Of a DNA stretch of 12,240 bases, positions 1-6,202 are shown piece by piece. Numbering within the stretch: position 1 is the stretch's first letter; every line of letters begins with the position of its first letter. The position numbers and the translations under genes were made by a program. Under the pieces are notes generated by a model. It did no database searches and was not told where the DNA came from. It worked only from the letters and a program-made list of their open reading frames with translations. This stretch comes from Bdellovibrionaceae bacterium UBA2351. GTDB lineage: Bacteria > Bdellovibrionota > Bdellovibrionia > Bdellovibrionales > Bdellovibrionaceae. The stretch is taken from positions 3,468 through 15,707 of the forward strand of contig DDTZ01000097.1 in the NCBI GenBank assembly GCA_002344565.1. The letters are read 5' to 3'.

Positions 1-17
1 ACTTTTAAACCTCACTA

Positions 18-755
18 CTATGGCTGGTAAACACACCGAAAACCATAGTCAGAGCTCGGACTCGAAGTGGACGGGTACAGCCATGAGTAAAGCCACAATC
101 GGTTATCTCCGCCGCCCTGGCCGCCAAAGCTTCCGCCTCGCAAAGCAAAGCTGCCATTTTTATCGTCGCTTGCCCACTCCCGCACGTTTCCAGCAAAATC
201 CCAAATGACCTCTCCGGTGGATAAAAAATGAATTCTGCGCTGCGAGTCCCAAACCGTATTTGAACACGTTTGTCCAGTTCCAAAACAGGCATCAGTATCG
301 TCATTGCTGGCTTCTAATGTATTAAACGGTACCATATCGGTATGCCCTCCGCTTGTGGCTCCGTTATAGGTACCATCAGACCAATTCCTGGCCATGCCAT
401 ATATGTTTTTCGCAACAGTTTCATGTTGAGCAACAGTCATTAAACTATATCCAACGCCCATTGCCGAGCAGGCAGAAATGGCATCGGCTCTATTGATAGA
501 GGCCCAGGGAACTCCGGCTGCTTCTGACTTAGCTCCCGATCGATTCTTCATTTCATATTTAGCAACACAAAAGTTCTGTGTGGTATATCCAGCTAAAAAG
601 GGAACTGCGACAAACCCAGTCGGGCAATTAAGTGAAATGGGAGTGAATGTGCTGCTCGGGGTTTCAGTGGCCCCGGTCTGACTATTTTTGCCGTCTTTGT
701 TGCCGCTGCATCCAAAAACTGAAACAATAACTAACAATGAAATGATTTTTTTCAT
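18..755 (-). CDS. Lipoprotein with FGE-sulfatase (SUMF1-like) fold
   Basis: The product (245 aa) starts with a lipoprotein signal: two Lys, a hydrophobic stretch, then lipobox VFGC, with Cys16 as the lipidated residue followed by Ser, which suggests outer-membrane sorting. A Ser/Thr/Gly-rich linker (about 17-45) leads into a formylglycine-generating-enzyme-like domain. Landmarks are a conserved CPTGF start, FCVAKYEM, the DFAGNVREWASD segment, LRGGSF and the terminal YGFRC. The Cys pair that performs catalysis in true FGE enzymes, between RGGSF and GFRC, is missing; that stretch has no Cys, so a sulfatase-activating activity is unlikely and a structural or adhesive surface role is a better guess. 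A TTG codon 9 nt upstream (764) is in frame, but the ATG at 755 has an AGG about 9 nt before it, so ATG is chosen. It is monocistronic, with no gene directly downstream in the window. Confidence 0.82.
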   Translation of the reverse strand: MKKIISLLVIVSVFGCSGNKDGKNSQTGATETPSSTFTPISLNCPTGFVAVPFLAGYTTQNFCVAKYEMKNRSGAKSEAAGVPWASINRADAISACSAMGVGYSLMTVAQHETVAKNIYGMARNWSDGTYNGATSGGHTDMVPFNTLEASNDDTDACFGTGQTCSNTVWDSQRRIHFLSTGEVIWDFAGNVREWASDDKNGSFALRGGSFGGQGGGDNRLWLYSWLYPSTSSPSSDYGFRCVYQP

Positions 756-883
756 AAATACCAACCTATATTTTCCTAAGGTACTATGTTTTAGTAGCGT
801 CTCAAAATCATTTCATAGATGCCGAGTAAATTGGATCAACATCTGGGCACACGTCATGTGTAACTTTTTAGCACATTCTGAAA

Positions 884-961
884 ACCAAGGACCACTCTCT
901 TAACATATTTTCTGCAGGGGAGGGGCTTCGATCTATAAAAGTCGAAAGCGTGGCCCTTGGT
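884..961 (-). terminator. Long-range inverted repeat downstream of raiA, possible terminator
   Basis: Read on the minus strand, a 12-nt arm (961-950) pairs with 895-884 (ACCAAGGGCCAC with GTGGTCCTTGGT, one G-U pair). The 3' arm is followed by TTTTC. The 54-nt interior contains a second, imperfect hairpin (GCTTCGA at 925-931 against TCGAAAGC at 942-949). It lies 14-90 nt after the raiA stop, so it could end the baeRF3-raiA transcript, but the long loop and short T tract make it an atypical terminator. It could instead be a 3' structured RNA or processing site. Confidence 0.35.
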
Positions 962-974
962 GAATGAAAATAGC

Positions 975-1361
975 TTATCCTGACTTTCGTTCTTCTGGAT
1001 TGTTTTGTTTTTCAAATTCCTGTTTTAGCTTGCGAGCTATTTTTCGCTCTTTCACGCGTATTTTATCACCGAAGCGATTCAGAACTTCAAGCATATGATC
1101 TAAAACATCGGCAAGCGCGACGTATAAATTTGCATCTGATTTTTCTACAGTGATTCCATCATATCGTCCGCCAGCCACGTGCAGTTTTACTTTGAAAAGA
1201 TCCGGCCCAGCCTGAACAGGGGAATTTTCCATTTCAAGTGTGACCAAAATCTTACTTTGCGTGAGGTCTTCAAATTTCTCTACTAACGTTTCAACTCTTT
1301 CATAAACGGCTTCGCGCGCCAATTGGGATTTATCGAGATTCTTAAATTTGATTTGAATCAT
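975..1361 (-). CDS. raiA: RaiA/HPF-type ribosome hibernation factor (short form)
   Basis: The 128-aa product matches the S30AE/HPF fold: an initial strand (MIQIKFKN), a helix rich in charged residues (LAREAVYERVETLVEKFEDL), three strands with the typical HVAGGRYDG-type segment, and a second long helix (NLYVALADVLDHMLEVLNRFGDKIRVKERK). Family members bind the small subunit in the mRNA/tRNA channel and silence ribosomes in stationary phase or stress. The length means it lacks the C-terminal dimerisation domain of long HPF, so it is the short type. The C-terminal tail is very basic and polar. An AAGGAGAG Shine-Dalgarno sits 4 nt before the ATG, inside the end of the upstream baeRF3 gene; the two genes overlap by 20 bp and are therefore co-transcribed. 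The sequence is a fairly divergent family member, so RaiA versus HPF subtype is not certain. Confidence 0.85.
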   Translation of the reverse strand: MIQIKFKNLDKSQLAREAVYERVETLVEKFEDLTQSKILVTLEMENSPVQAGPDLFKVKLHVAGGRYDGITVEKSDANLYVALADVLDHMLEVLNRFGDKIRVKERKIARKLKQEFEKQNNPEERKSG

Positions 1362-2496
1362 GGTGCTCTCCTTTCATAAGTAATAAATGTAAATCGTTTG
1401 CTTTAATTCGACCGTCGCCTTCATCGTCAAGAATTGCTAGTATGGGACGACCTTTGGGAATTTCGTCTCGTTTAGCAATCACGACTTCTCCCCCTTGATT
1501 TAGAACCATTTGAGCTAAGTCATCTAGAATGCAGTCGTCTTCATGATCTAAGTCGATGGGATGAATAGAAAGGCCTCCTGATTTCTGATCAATTTTGCCA
1601 AAGATATTTAGCTCGTCTGTTACTATAAGTTTTCGTACCTTGCCCTGAACGACAGCTTTTGAGATCTGAAAAATATTTTTTCGCGCTCGGTTGTCCTTTT
1701 CAGCAAAATGAAATTCCATAAGGGATTTTTCTAGGTTCTTTTTAGACTCAGTCTTGAGTTTCATTCTGATATTTTTACAGATATCGCTAAGTCGTTCTTT
1801 AGAAAAGAAATGAGCTACGGGATGCTTTATCAATTTATGGTAGTTCAAATCTTTTTTTAGCGGCTCAATGAGTGTGTCTTCGCCGGCAAGAAAAAGTTTC
1901 GGTTTCGATCCGTTGCTTAAAATTGCCAGCCTGTCATTAAGCCAAGATAAAAAATAGGCTCTAGTATCGTCTCCTTTGCTGCCGGGCTTAGGGTCTGACT
2001 TACTTCTTAGAACATGTTTTTTGTGAACGGATCTTGTGAACAAAGCCGAATCGACTAATTTGAGGGAATGCTGACTTCCAACATAAAGAGACGCGCCATC
2101 CTTATCAACTCCTAATAGCAGGAACTCTTCGTCACATTGTATCCATCGGAGCAGAGGCTTGACGTGAAAACTCGTGGCAACATGAAAGCTTTGTTCAACA
2201 TCAATTGGAATATTGACGACTCGGAAGGCGTTTTCGTTACGAAAAATTGCAATGTTGCCTTTTATGTTTTTCAAAATTCGAGAGTCTTTAAGAAGGTTAC
2301 TAATAGGCTCTAGAAATCGTTTTTGCTGTTCATGAGACTGAACACCTTGAAGGTATTCATGGGCCTCTTGAATGGTTTCTTGAAGCTGCGATTTTAGATC
2401 ATGTAAGTTTCCTCGATTGACTAGATACGCAGTCAGGTGGATACCGTCTGAAGACTCAATTATTGATTGAAGAGACTCTTTCTTTTCAGCGATCAT
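1342..2496 (-). CDS. baeRF3-family protein (bacterial eRF1/Pelota relative)
   Basis: The 384-aa product has the three-part layout of archaeo-eukaryotic release-factor relatives: an N-terminal domain (about 1-120), a middle RNase-H-like domain (about 121-245, starting EEFLLLGVDKDGASLYVG) and a C-terminal L7Ae-like domain (about 260-357). The latter holds the family signature around DCILDDLAQMVLNQGGEVVI, followed by PKGRPILAIL. The tail (358-384) is polar. The GGQ tripeptide that triggers peptide release in eRF1 is absent; the region where it would lie (about 165-180, PKPGSKGDDTRAY) has only a loose Gly/Lys/Asp loop. Hydrolysis of peptidyl-tRNA is therefore unlikely, and an A-site-binding, rescue or hibernation role is more plausible. 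Support comes from its 20-bp overlap with raiA: bacterial relatives of this superfamily (Balon) sit on hibernating ribosomes together with RaiA. The start has a perfect AGGAGG 6 nt upstream of ATG. Confidence 0.85.
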   Translation of the reverse strand: MIAEKKESLQSIIESSDGIHLTAYLVNRGNLHDLKSQLQETIQEAHEYLQGVQSHEQQKRFLEPISNLLKDSRILKNIKGNIAIFRNENAFRVVNIPIDVEQSFHVATSFHVKPLLRWIQCDEEFLLLGVDKDGASLYVGSQHSLKLVDSALFTRSVHKKHVLRSKSDPKPGSKGDDTRAYFLSWLNDRLAILSNGSKPKLFLAGEDTLIEPLKKDLNYHKLIKHPVAHFFSKERLSDICKNIRMKLKTESKKNLEKSLMEFHFAEKDNRARKNIFQISKAVVQGKVRKLIVTDELNIFGKIDQKSGGLSIHPIDLDHEDDCILDDLAQMVLNQGGEVVIAKRDEIPKGRPILAILDDEGDGRIKANDLHLLLMKGEHHDSNQI

Positions 2497-2514
2497 AAAA
2501 ATCCTCCTAAGATT

Positions 2515-2545
2515 AGTAGTCAGAGATTTTCTAACTCTGACTACT
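2515..2545 (-). promoter_or_regulatory. Perfect 11-bp hairpin/dyad at the 5' end of the baeRF3-raiA transcript
   Basis: AGTAGTCAGAG at 2515-2525 is the exact reverse complement of CTCTGACTACT at 2535-2545, with a 9-nt loop. On the minus strand the hairpin ends 6 nt before the AGGAGG Shine-Dalgarno of the baeRF3 gene (2503-2508) and lies directly downstream of the predicted -10 box. It could be an operator overlapping the transcription start, or a stem-loop at the extreme 5' end of the mRNA that affects stability or translation. No T tract follows it on either strand, so it is not a standard terminator. Confidence 0.6.
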
Positions 2546-2548
2546 CTA

Positions 2549-2576
2549 ATTTTACGAAGTATTTATGAATTGTTAA
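2549..2576 (-). promoter_or_regulatory. Predicted sigma-70 promoter of the baeRF3-raiA operon
   Basis: On the minus strand, TTAACA (2576-2571; 5 of 6 to TTGACA) and TAAAAT (2554-2549; 5 of 6 to TATAAT) are separated by 16 bp. Transcription would start near 2541-2543, within the upstream arm of the dyad at 2515-2545, giving a leader of roughly 45 nt to the baeRF3 start. The call rests on consensus matching only. Confidence 0.55.
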
Positions 2577-2610
2577 AATGGATAAATAAAATATCTAGAA
2601 GCACTTAAAG

Positions 2611-3495
2611 TTATACAATAAACGAGTCCTTCAATTTAGAAGCAATTGGGTTTTCGATTTTACGTTGAGCTGTAATTAGGTAGAGTTCTTCGTAGACGCC
2701 TTGCAATTGTCCGATTTCAGCAAGTTCGCCTCGTAAGACTTGTCCAGTCACAGTGTGGGTGGCCGTAGGAATGAGACCCATTTCATTTATCGCCATAAGT
2801 TTCTTGACGGAAATATCCTGACTTTCGATGACGATATTAAGTTCAATTTGGTTTAGTTTCGCCCAGTGATCCAGGTCCTGCCTTAACTGGCTATCGTACG
2901 TCGGAAGGATCATAGGAACTCCCGAAAGCGATTTTGGAAATCCTTTTCGAAGATGTTTAAACTTTGGCGCTCCGTAAAAGCTTACGTTTTTCTTGGTAAT
3001 TGATTTTGGATAAAGACCCCTTGCATCCGCTCCCGTCGGCAAAAAATTTGTAACCATTAAATCCATTCTATGAGCGAAAAGTTCTCGTAAAAGCTCACCT
3101 GATTTACCTTCGGATAATGTAATCTGGCACGGGGAAATACGAAACGCATGTTTTACAAGTTGGAGCACAATTTGTTTAGGAACACTATCCAGAGCCCCAA
3201 GATGCAATGTGGGTTTCAATGGTTTAAGCCTATCATGTAAAACTTCATACATTTCAGATCCCATGCGAAATATATTTTTGGCATAGTCAAAAGCAATTTT
3301 CCCTTGCTCGGTCAGAATCAGTTTTTTGTGTTGGCGTTCAAATAATTGGACGCCCAGAGACTCTTCGAACTGCTTTAACTGGGCGGACAAGGTGGGTTGC
3401 CCGACGCGAAGTTTGCTAGCGGCCTTAAGCACAGCGCCTTCTTCGGCAATAGTCTTAAAATAAAAAAGATGATGGTAGTTGATCCATGGATTCAT
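2611..3495 (-). CDS. LysR-family transcriptional regulator, NhaR-like
   Basis: The product (294 aa from the chosen start) opens with a winged helix-turn-helix typical of LysR regulators (INYHHLFYF, AVLKAASKL, GQPTLSAQLKQFEESLG, LFERQHKKLILTEQGK, about residues 5-65), followed by a periplasmic-binding-protein-like effector domain to the end. The INYHHLFYF opening resembles E. coli NhaR, a Na+/pH-responsive regulator, but the ligand here cannot be read from sequence. An in-frame ATG at 3516 would add seven residues but has no Shine-Dalgarno; the ATG at 3495 has AAGGAG 6 nt upstream and is preferred. It diverges from the TerC-family gene, and two LysR-type boxes lie in the gap, the nearer one just upstream of its own ribosome binding site. 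Autoregulation plus control of the TerC gene is the usual arrangement for this family (inference). Confidence 0.88.
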   Translation of the reverse strand: MNPWINYHHLFYFKTIAEEGAVLKAASKLRVGQPTLSAQLKQFEESLGVQLFERQHKKLILTEQGKIAFDYAKNIFRMGSEMYEVLHDRLKPLKPTLHLGALDSVPKQIVLQLVKHAFRISPCQITLSEGKSGELLRELFAHRMDLMVTNFLPTGADARGLYPKSITKKNVSFYGAPKFKHLRKGFPKSLSGVPMILPTYDSQLRQDLDHWAKLNQIELNIVIESQDISVKKLMAINEMGLIPTATHTVTGQVLRGELAEIGQLQGVYEELYLITAQRKIENPIASKLKDSFIV

Positions 3496-3507
3496 GGGAG
3501 TCTCCTT

Positions 3508-3561
3508 TTGTATCATTTAAAAGTATACAAGATAATTTTTATATCTATTTGAAGTATATAT
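3508..3561. promoter_or_regulatory. Two tandem LysR-type boxes (T-N11-A) in the divergent gap
   Basis: Box 1 (3508-3530) is TTGTAT-N11-ATACAA, a perfect 6-bp dyad with the 11-nt spacing of canonical LysR sites. Box 2 (3539-3561) starts TTATAT and also has TAT-N11-ATA; it matches box 1 at 16 of 23 positions. Their starts are 31 bp apart, about three helical turns, so two regulator dimers would bind the same DNA face, as expected for a LysR tetramer. A weaker half-copy (TTGAAGT, 3579-3585) follows 30 bp after the same heptamer in box 2 (3549-3555). A possible plus-strand -10 (GATAAT, 3531-3536) lies between the boxes. Confidence 0.6.
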
Positions 3562-3605
3562 CAAAATCACCGAAACTATTGAAGTGAAAAAGGAGAAATT
3601 TAAAA

Positions 3606-4622
3606 ATGATACTATTCCCATTCTATGAATATTGGTGGTTTTACCTTGGCTTTACGGTTTTCGTGCTTGGTGTTTTAGCTTTGGATCTTGGTGTTTTTCA
3701 TAAGAAAGCTCACGAAGTCAGTTTTAAAGAAGCATCGATCTGGACAACGATTTGGATAGGAATGGCTTTTGTTTTTAACTACTTATTTTACCTATATGCA
3801 CACTATCGGTTCTCAACTCATGAACGTTATACTTCTATTCCAGGCTTTGATCCCGACCTCCAGGCTAAAACGTCGGCATTGGAATTTCTAACTGGTTTTG
3901 TTGTCGAGAAGTCCTTAGCTGTTGATAATATCTTTGTTTTTGCTGTCGTGTTTGCCTACTTCGGTATTCCTAAAATGTATCAGCACCGGGTCCTATTTTG
4001 GGGAATTTTAGGCGCCCTTATTTTCAGAGCTATATTTATCGCAATGGGGTCAGTCCTAATGCAATACAAGTGGATCGTAATTTTCTTTGGAGCTCTATTA
4101 ATTTTAACGGGTATCAAAATGTTTTTCGCTGGAACGAAGCCGCAGAATTTGGAGAATAACTTTATTGTCCGGCAGCTTAAAAAAATTTTTAGAGTTCATC
4201 CCCACATTGAAGGGCAGAGCTTCTTTATTAAAAAAGATGCGCTTACCTATGTGACACCTCTATTTTTAGCTCTTATTTTTTTAGAGTTAAGCGACATTAT
4301 TTTTGCCGTGGATTCTGTTCCTGCCATCTTTGCATTAACTAAAGAACCGCTGATTGTTTTTACTTCAAATATCTTTGCAATATTAGGACTTCGCTCGATG
4401 TATTTTATGCTAGCTGGGGTGATGGATCGGTTTGCCTACATAAAGTATGGTCTTGCTTCGGTGCTAATTTTTGTTGGGCTTAAGATGGTTTGGCTTAATG
4501 AGGCATTTGGAGGAAAATTTCCAATTGGTTGGTCGTTAGGAATTATCGCAACTTTAATTGGCGGGTCGGTGGCCGTTTCGATTGTTATCGATCGTAGAAA
4601 GCAAAAAGCAGTGTTTAGTTAG
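3606..4622 (+). CDS. TerC/Alx-family integral membrane protein
   Basis: The 338-aa protein has about nine hydrophobic segments (near 10-30, 44-65, 95-119, 127-150, 154-174, 212-240, 249-271, 278-296, 306-327). Family signatures are present: EKSLAVDNIFVF (101-112), LELSDIIFAVDSVPA (226-240) and SNIFAILGLRSMYF (254-267). The conserved Asp/Glu in these membrane motifs are intact and are thought to bind metal. Length is close to E. coli Alx (about 320 aa). Family members include Alx, implicated in Mn2+ export and alkaline-pH response, and tellurite-resistance TerC; Mn or other divalent metal efflux across the inner membrane is the likeliest role, but the substrate is not shown here. An AGGAG lies 10 nt before the ATG, slightly long spacing. 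The divergent NhaR-like regulator and its two boxes upstream suggest LysR control. Confidence 0.9.
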   Translation: MILFPFYEYWWFYLGFTVFVLGVLALDLGVFHKKAHEVSFKEASIWTTIWIGMAFVFNYLFYLYAHYRFSTHERYTSIPGFDPDLQAKTSALEFLTGFVVEKSLAVDNIFVFAVVFAYFGIPKMYQHRVLFWGILGALIFRAIFIAMGSVLMQYKWIVIFFGALLILTGIKMFFAGTKPQNLENNFIVRQLKKIFRVHPHIEGQSFFIKKDALTYVTPLFLALIFLELSDIIFAVDSVPAIFALTKEPLIVFTSNIFAILGLRSMYFMLAGVMDRFAYIKYGLASVLIFVGLKMVWLNEAFGGKFPIGWSLGIIATLIGGSVAVSIVIDRRKQKAVFS

Positions 4623-4657
4623 TAAACATAAAATTATGAATAAAACTTTAACAATTC

Positions 4658-4690
4658 GATAGAACCGAAATCTTAACAGACGGTTCTATC
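4658..4690 (+). promoter_or_regulatory. Perfect 10-bp inverted repeat before the zinc-ribbon gene
   Basis: GATAGAACCG (4658-4667) and CGGTTCTATC (4681-4690) are exact reverse complements around a 13-nt loop. The repeat ends 5 nt before the AAGGAG (4696-4701) of the zinc-ribbon gene. No T run follows on either strand, so it does not look like an intrinsic terminator for the TerC gene upstream; an operator or a 5' leader stem is more likely. Confidence 0.5.
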
Positions 4691-4707
4691 AAAACAAGGA
4701 GTCAAAA

Positions 4708-4950
4708 ATGAAATGTCCAAACTGCAAAGAGCCTAATCTCGTAATTGCAGAAAGAAAAGGAATCGAAATCGATCATTGCCCTGAGTGCAGAGGCATTTGG
4801 CTTGATCGGGGAGAACTCGGTAAGATACTAGAAAAATCAAAAGAAGAAGATCGGTATCGGCACGACAATTATCGGAATACTATGCCATCAGAGCACTATC
4901 AAAAACCTTATAAAAAGCGAAAATCGTTTCTTGAAGAAATATTTGATTAG
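4708..4950 (+). CDS. Small zf-TFIIB-type zinc-ribbon protein
   Basis: The 80-aa protein begins MKCPNC and continues to HCPECRGIWLDRGELGKIL, the CPxC-N16-CPxC zinc ribbon followed by the GIWLDxGEL motif that defines the bacterial zf-TFIIB family (residues 3-40). The four cysteines should bind one zinc ion. The remainder is highly charged, with Lys/Arg/Glu and several Tyr/His (REDRY-like), and probably disordered up to a short hydrophobic end (FLEEIFD). The family is widespread and its function is unsettled. The ATG has AAGGAG 6 nt upstream. The gap to the TerC gene is 85 bp and contains a perfect hairpin, so it may have its own promoter; it converges with the flavoprotein gene, with 16 bp between stops. 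Confidence 0.85.
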   Translation: MKCPNCKEPNLVIAERKGIEIDHCPECRGIWLDRGELGKILEKSKEEDRYRHDNYRNTMPSEHYQKPYKKRKSFLEEIFD

Positions 4951-4966
4951 ATGTGATTGCATTTTT

Positions 4967-5896
4967 CTAAACGTGCGTATTCGATATGAGTTTTTTTGCC
5001 AGGCCGTCAGAGCTCAGGAGAGCGCCATTTAGACTAGGTCCCCCAAAGGCATCGCCGATCAAATAAATGTCCGGATGTGGTTGGTAAAATAATTCTGACC
5101 ACATAGAGGTCGGCTGACAATATCGCCATTTCTTTATCTGAAAATCAGATATGTCAGTCGATCCGAATTTGGTCTTAAACAAAACAATAGATTTCTGTTT
5201 GATCTCGTCGTCGGACAAACCGAAATGGTCTTCACTCCATTTTTCGGTCATTACAATGGTGTAGTTGTGGTCAATGGAAAGGCCTTTTCCTTTCTGCGAA
5301 CAAATGGAATAAATATCGCTATCGAAATTTTCTACAAAGGTAAGATGTTCTTTTAATGGCTGTTGTAAGCTAATTAAACTAACGATCGATTTCGCGTAGT
5401 GAATGTCCTGCAATTTAGGGTCAAAAGGAATGTCCGAGTTTTTTAGCAGTTCTAATGATTGAGGTAGTGGACAGCTTAAAATAATATTTTTGGAAAGTAT
5501 GGAATCGCCACTGTCTAAGGTTAGACGCCAGCCGTGCGGAGTATTTTTAAGTGTTATGACTTTGCTGTTGTATTTGAGGTTCAAATTTTGAGAAATCTCT
5601 TTGGTTAATCGAGTCATTCCACCCAAACCAAAGTAAGAGTCAAAATCAGGCACTGGAAATCTTTTTAAAATATTTCGACTTGTCCAGAATTCAATGAGCG
5701 CGTCCGAAATTTTGGTACGTTTTATAAATTGAGCGCCGTGATCAAATTTCGATTCGTTTAGTCTTCGTGTGGCCATACGGCCACCGCAACTTTTTGACTT
5801 TTCTAAAATTAAAACCGAAGCGTTTGACGTGTCTAATTTCCATCCTATGTCTAGGCCACTTATTCCGGCGCCTACGATTGCAAAATCGTATATCAC
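4967..5896 (-). CDS. Renalase-like FAD/NAD(P)-dependent oxidoreductase
   Basis: The 309-aa product has an N-terminal Rossmann dinucleotide site (IVGAGISG, residues 7-14, with acidic Glu32 at the end of the second strand, LILEKS), then GGRMATRR (38-45), the family motif of amine-oxidase/renalase-like flavoproteins (COG3380 type). FDHGAQF (51-57) and the C-terminal FAD-binding segment LIGDAFGGPSLNGALLSS also match. No signal peptide or membrane segment is seen, so it is probably cytoplasmic. The substrate is unknown. The start is GTG, abutting the TAA of the TIGR03643 gene with no spacing and a GGATGG a few nt upstream, so it is the last gene of the five-gene operon and probably depends on translational coupling. 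Confidence 0.85.
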   Translation of the reverse strand: MIYDFAIVGAGISGLDIGWKLDTSNASVLILEKSKSCGGRMATRRLNESKFDHGAQFIKRTKISDALIEFWTSRNILKRFPVPDFDSYFGLGGMTRLTKEISQNLNLKYNSKVITLKNTPHGWRLTLDSGDSILSKNIILSCPLPQSLELLKNSDIPFDPKLQDIHYAKSIVSLISLQQPLKEHLTFVENFDSDIYSICSQKGKGLSIDHNYTIVMTEKWSEDHFGLSDDEIKQKSIVLFKTKFGSTDISDFQIKKWRYCQPTSMWSELFYQPHPDIYLIGDAFGGPSLNGALLSSDGLAKKLISNTHV

Positions 5897-6202
5897 TTAT
5901 TTCCATCCTTTAGTAATTCCATCTACAGATTGACGACTAGATTTAAAACGAGTCGATTTAAATCCCCTTTTAGTTTCATGTTTAAGGTGGCCCTGGTTAT
6001 GTACGCGGCGTCTCCACCTGAAGAAAGCCGATTCTGAAAGTTGTGTTCGCATAAAGCGCACGCATTCATTTTCAGATAGACCGAACTGTACGTGGATGGC
6101 TTCAAATGTTGTTCTATCTTCCCAGGCCATGCGAATGAGGCGTTCCACTTCATCTTGTGTGAATGAGTCTATTTTGTTTTTAAGGCGTCGTGAAAGTCCC
6201 AT
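5897..6202 (-). CDS. TIGR03643-family (DUF2805) protein
   Basis: The 101-aa product carries the family core: DEVERLIRMAWEDRTTFEAIHVQFGLSE (split around residues 17-44) and the Arg/Trp-rich block SAFFRWRRRVHNQGH. The pattern suggests a small helix-turn-helix-like fold, though no function is established. The C-terminal third is rich in Lys/Arg/Ser (HETKRGFKSTRFKSSRQ) and may bind nucleic acid, which is inference only. It starts immediately after the TAA of the ABC1-kinase gene (TAAATG) and ends directly against the GTG of the flavoprotein gene. From memory of genome context, family members often lie beside photolyase/cryptochrome-related genes; none is visible here. Confidence 0.85.
   Translation of the reverse strand: MGLSRRLKNKIDSFTQDEVERLIRMAWEDRTTFEAIHVQFGLSENECVRFMRTQLSESAFFRWRRRVHNQGHLKHETKRGFKSTRFKSSRQSVDGITKGWK

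Noticed and set aside
478..903. Two plus-strand open frames (478-681, 688-903) against the lipoprotein gene
   Set aside because: The first lies antisense inside a clear lipoprotein gene, and the second runs from its signal-peptide end into the intergenic gap; neither product resembles a known family.
3517..3605. Possible Mn2+ (yybP-ykoY) or pH-responsive riboswitch before the TerC-family gene
   Set aside because: The gap is under 90 nt, very AT-rich and filled by LysR boxes, and the GC-rich conserved core of that riboswitch is not seen.
4658..4690. The 10-bp stem as a Rho-independent terminator for the TerC-family gene
   Set aside because: No T run follows the stem on either strand.
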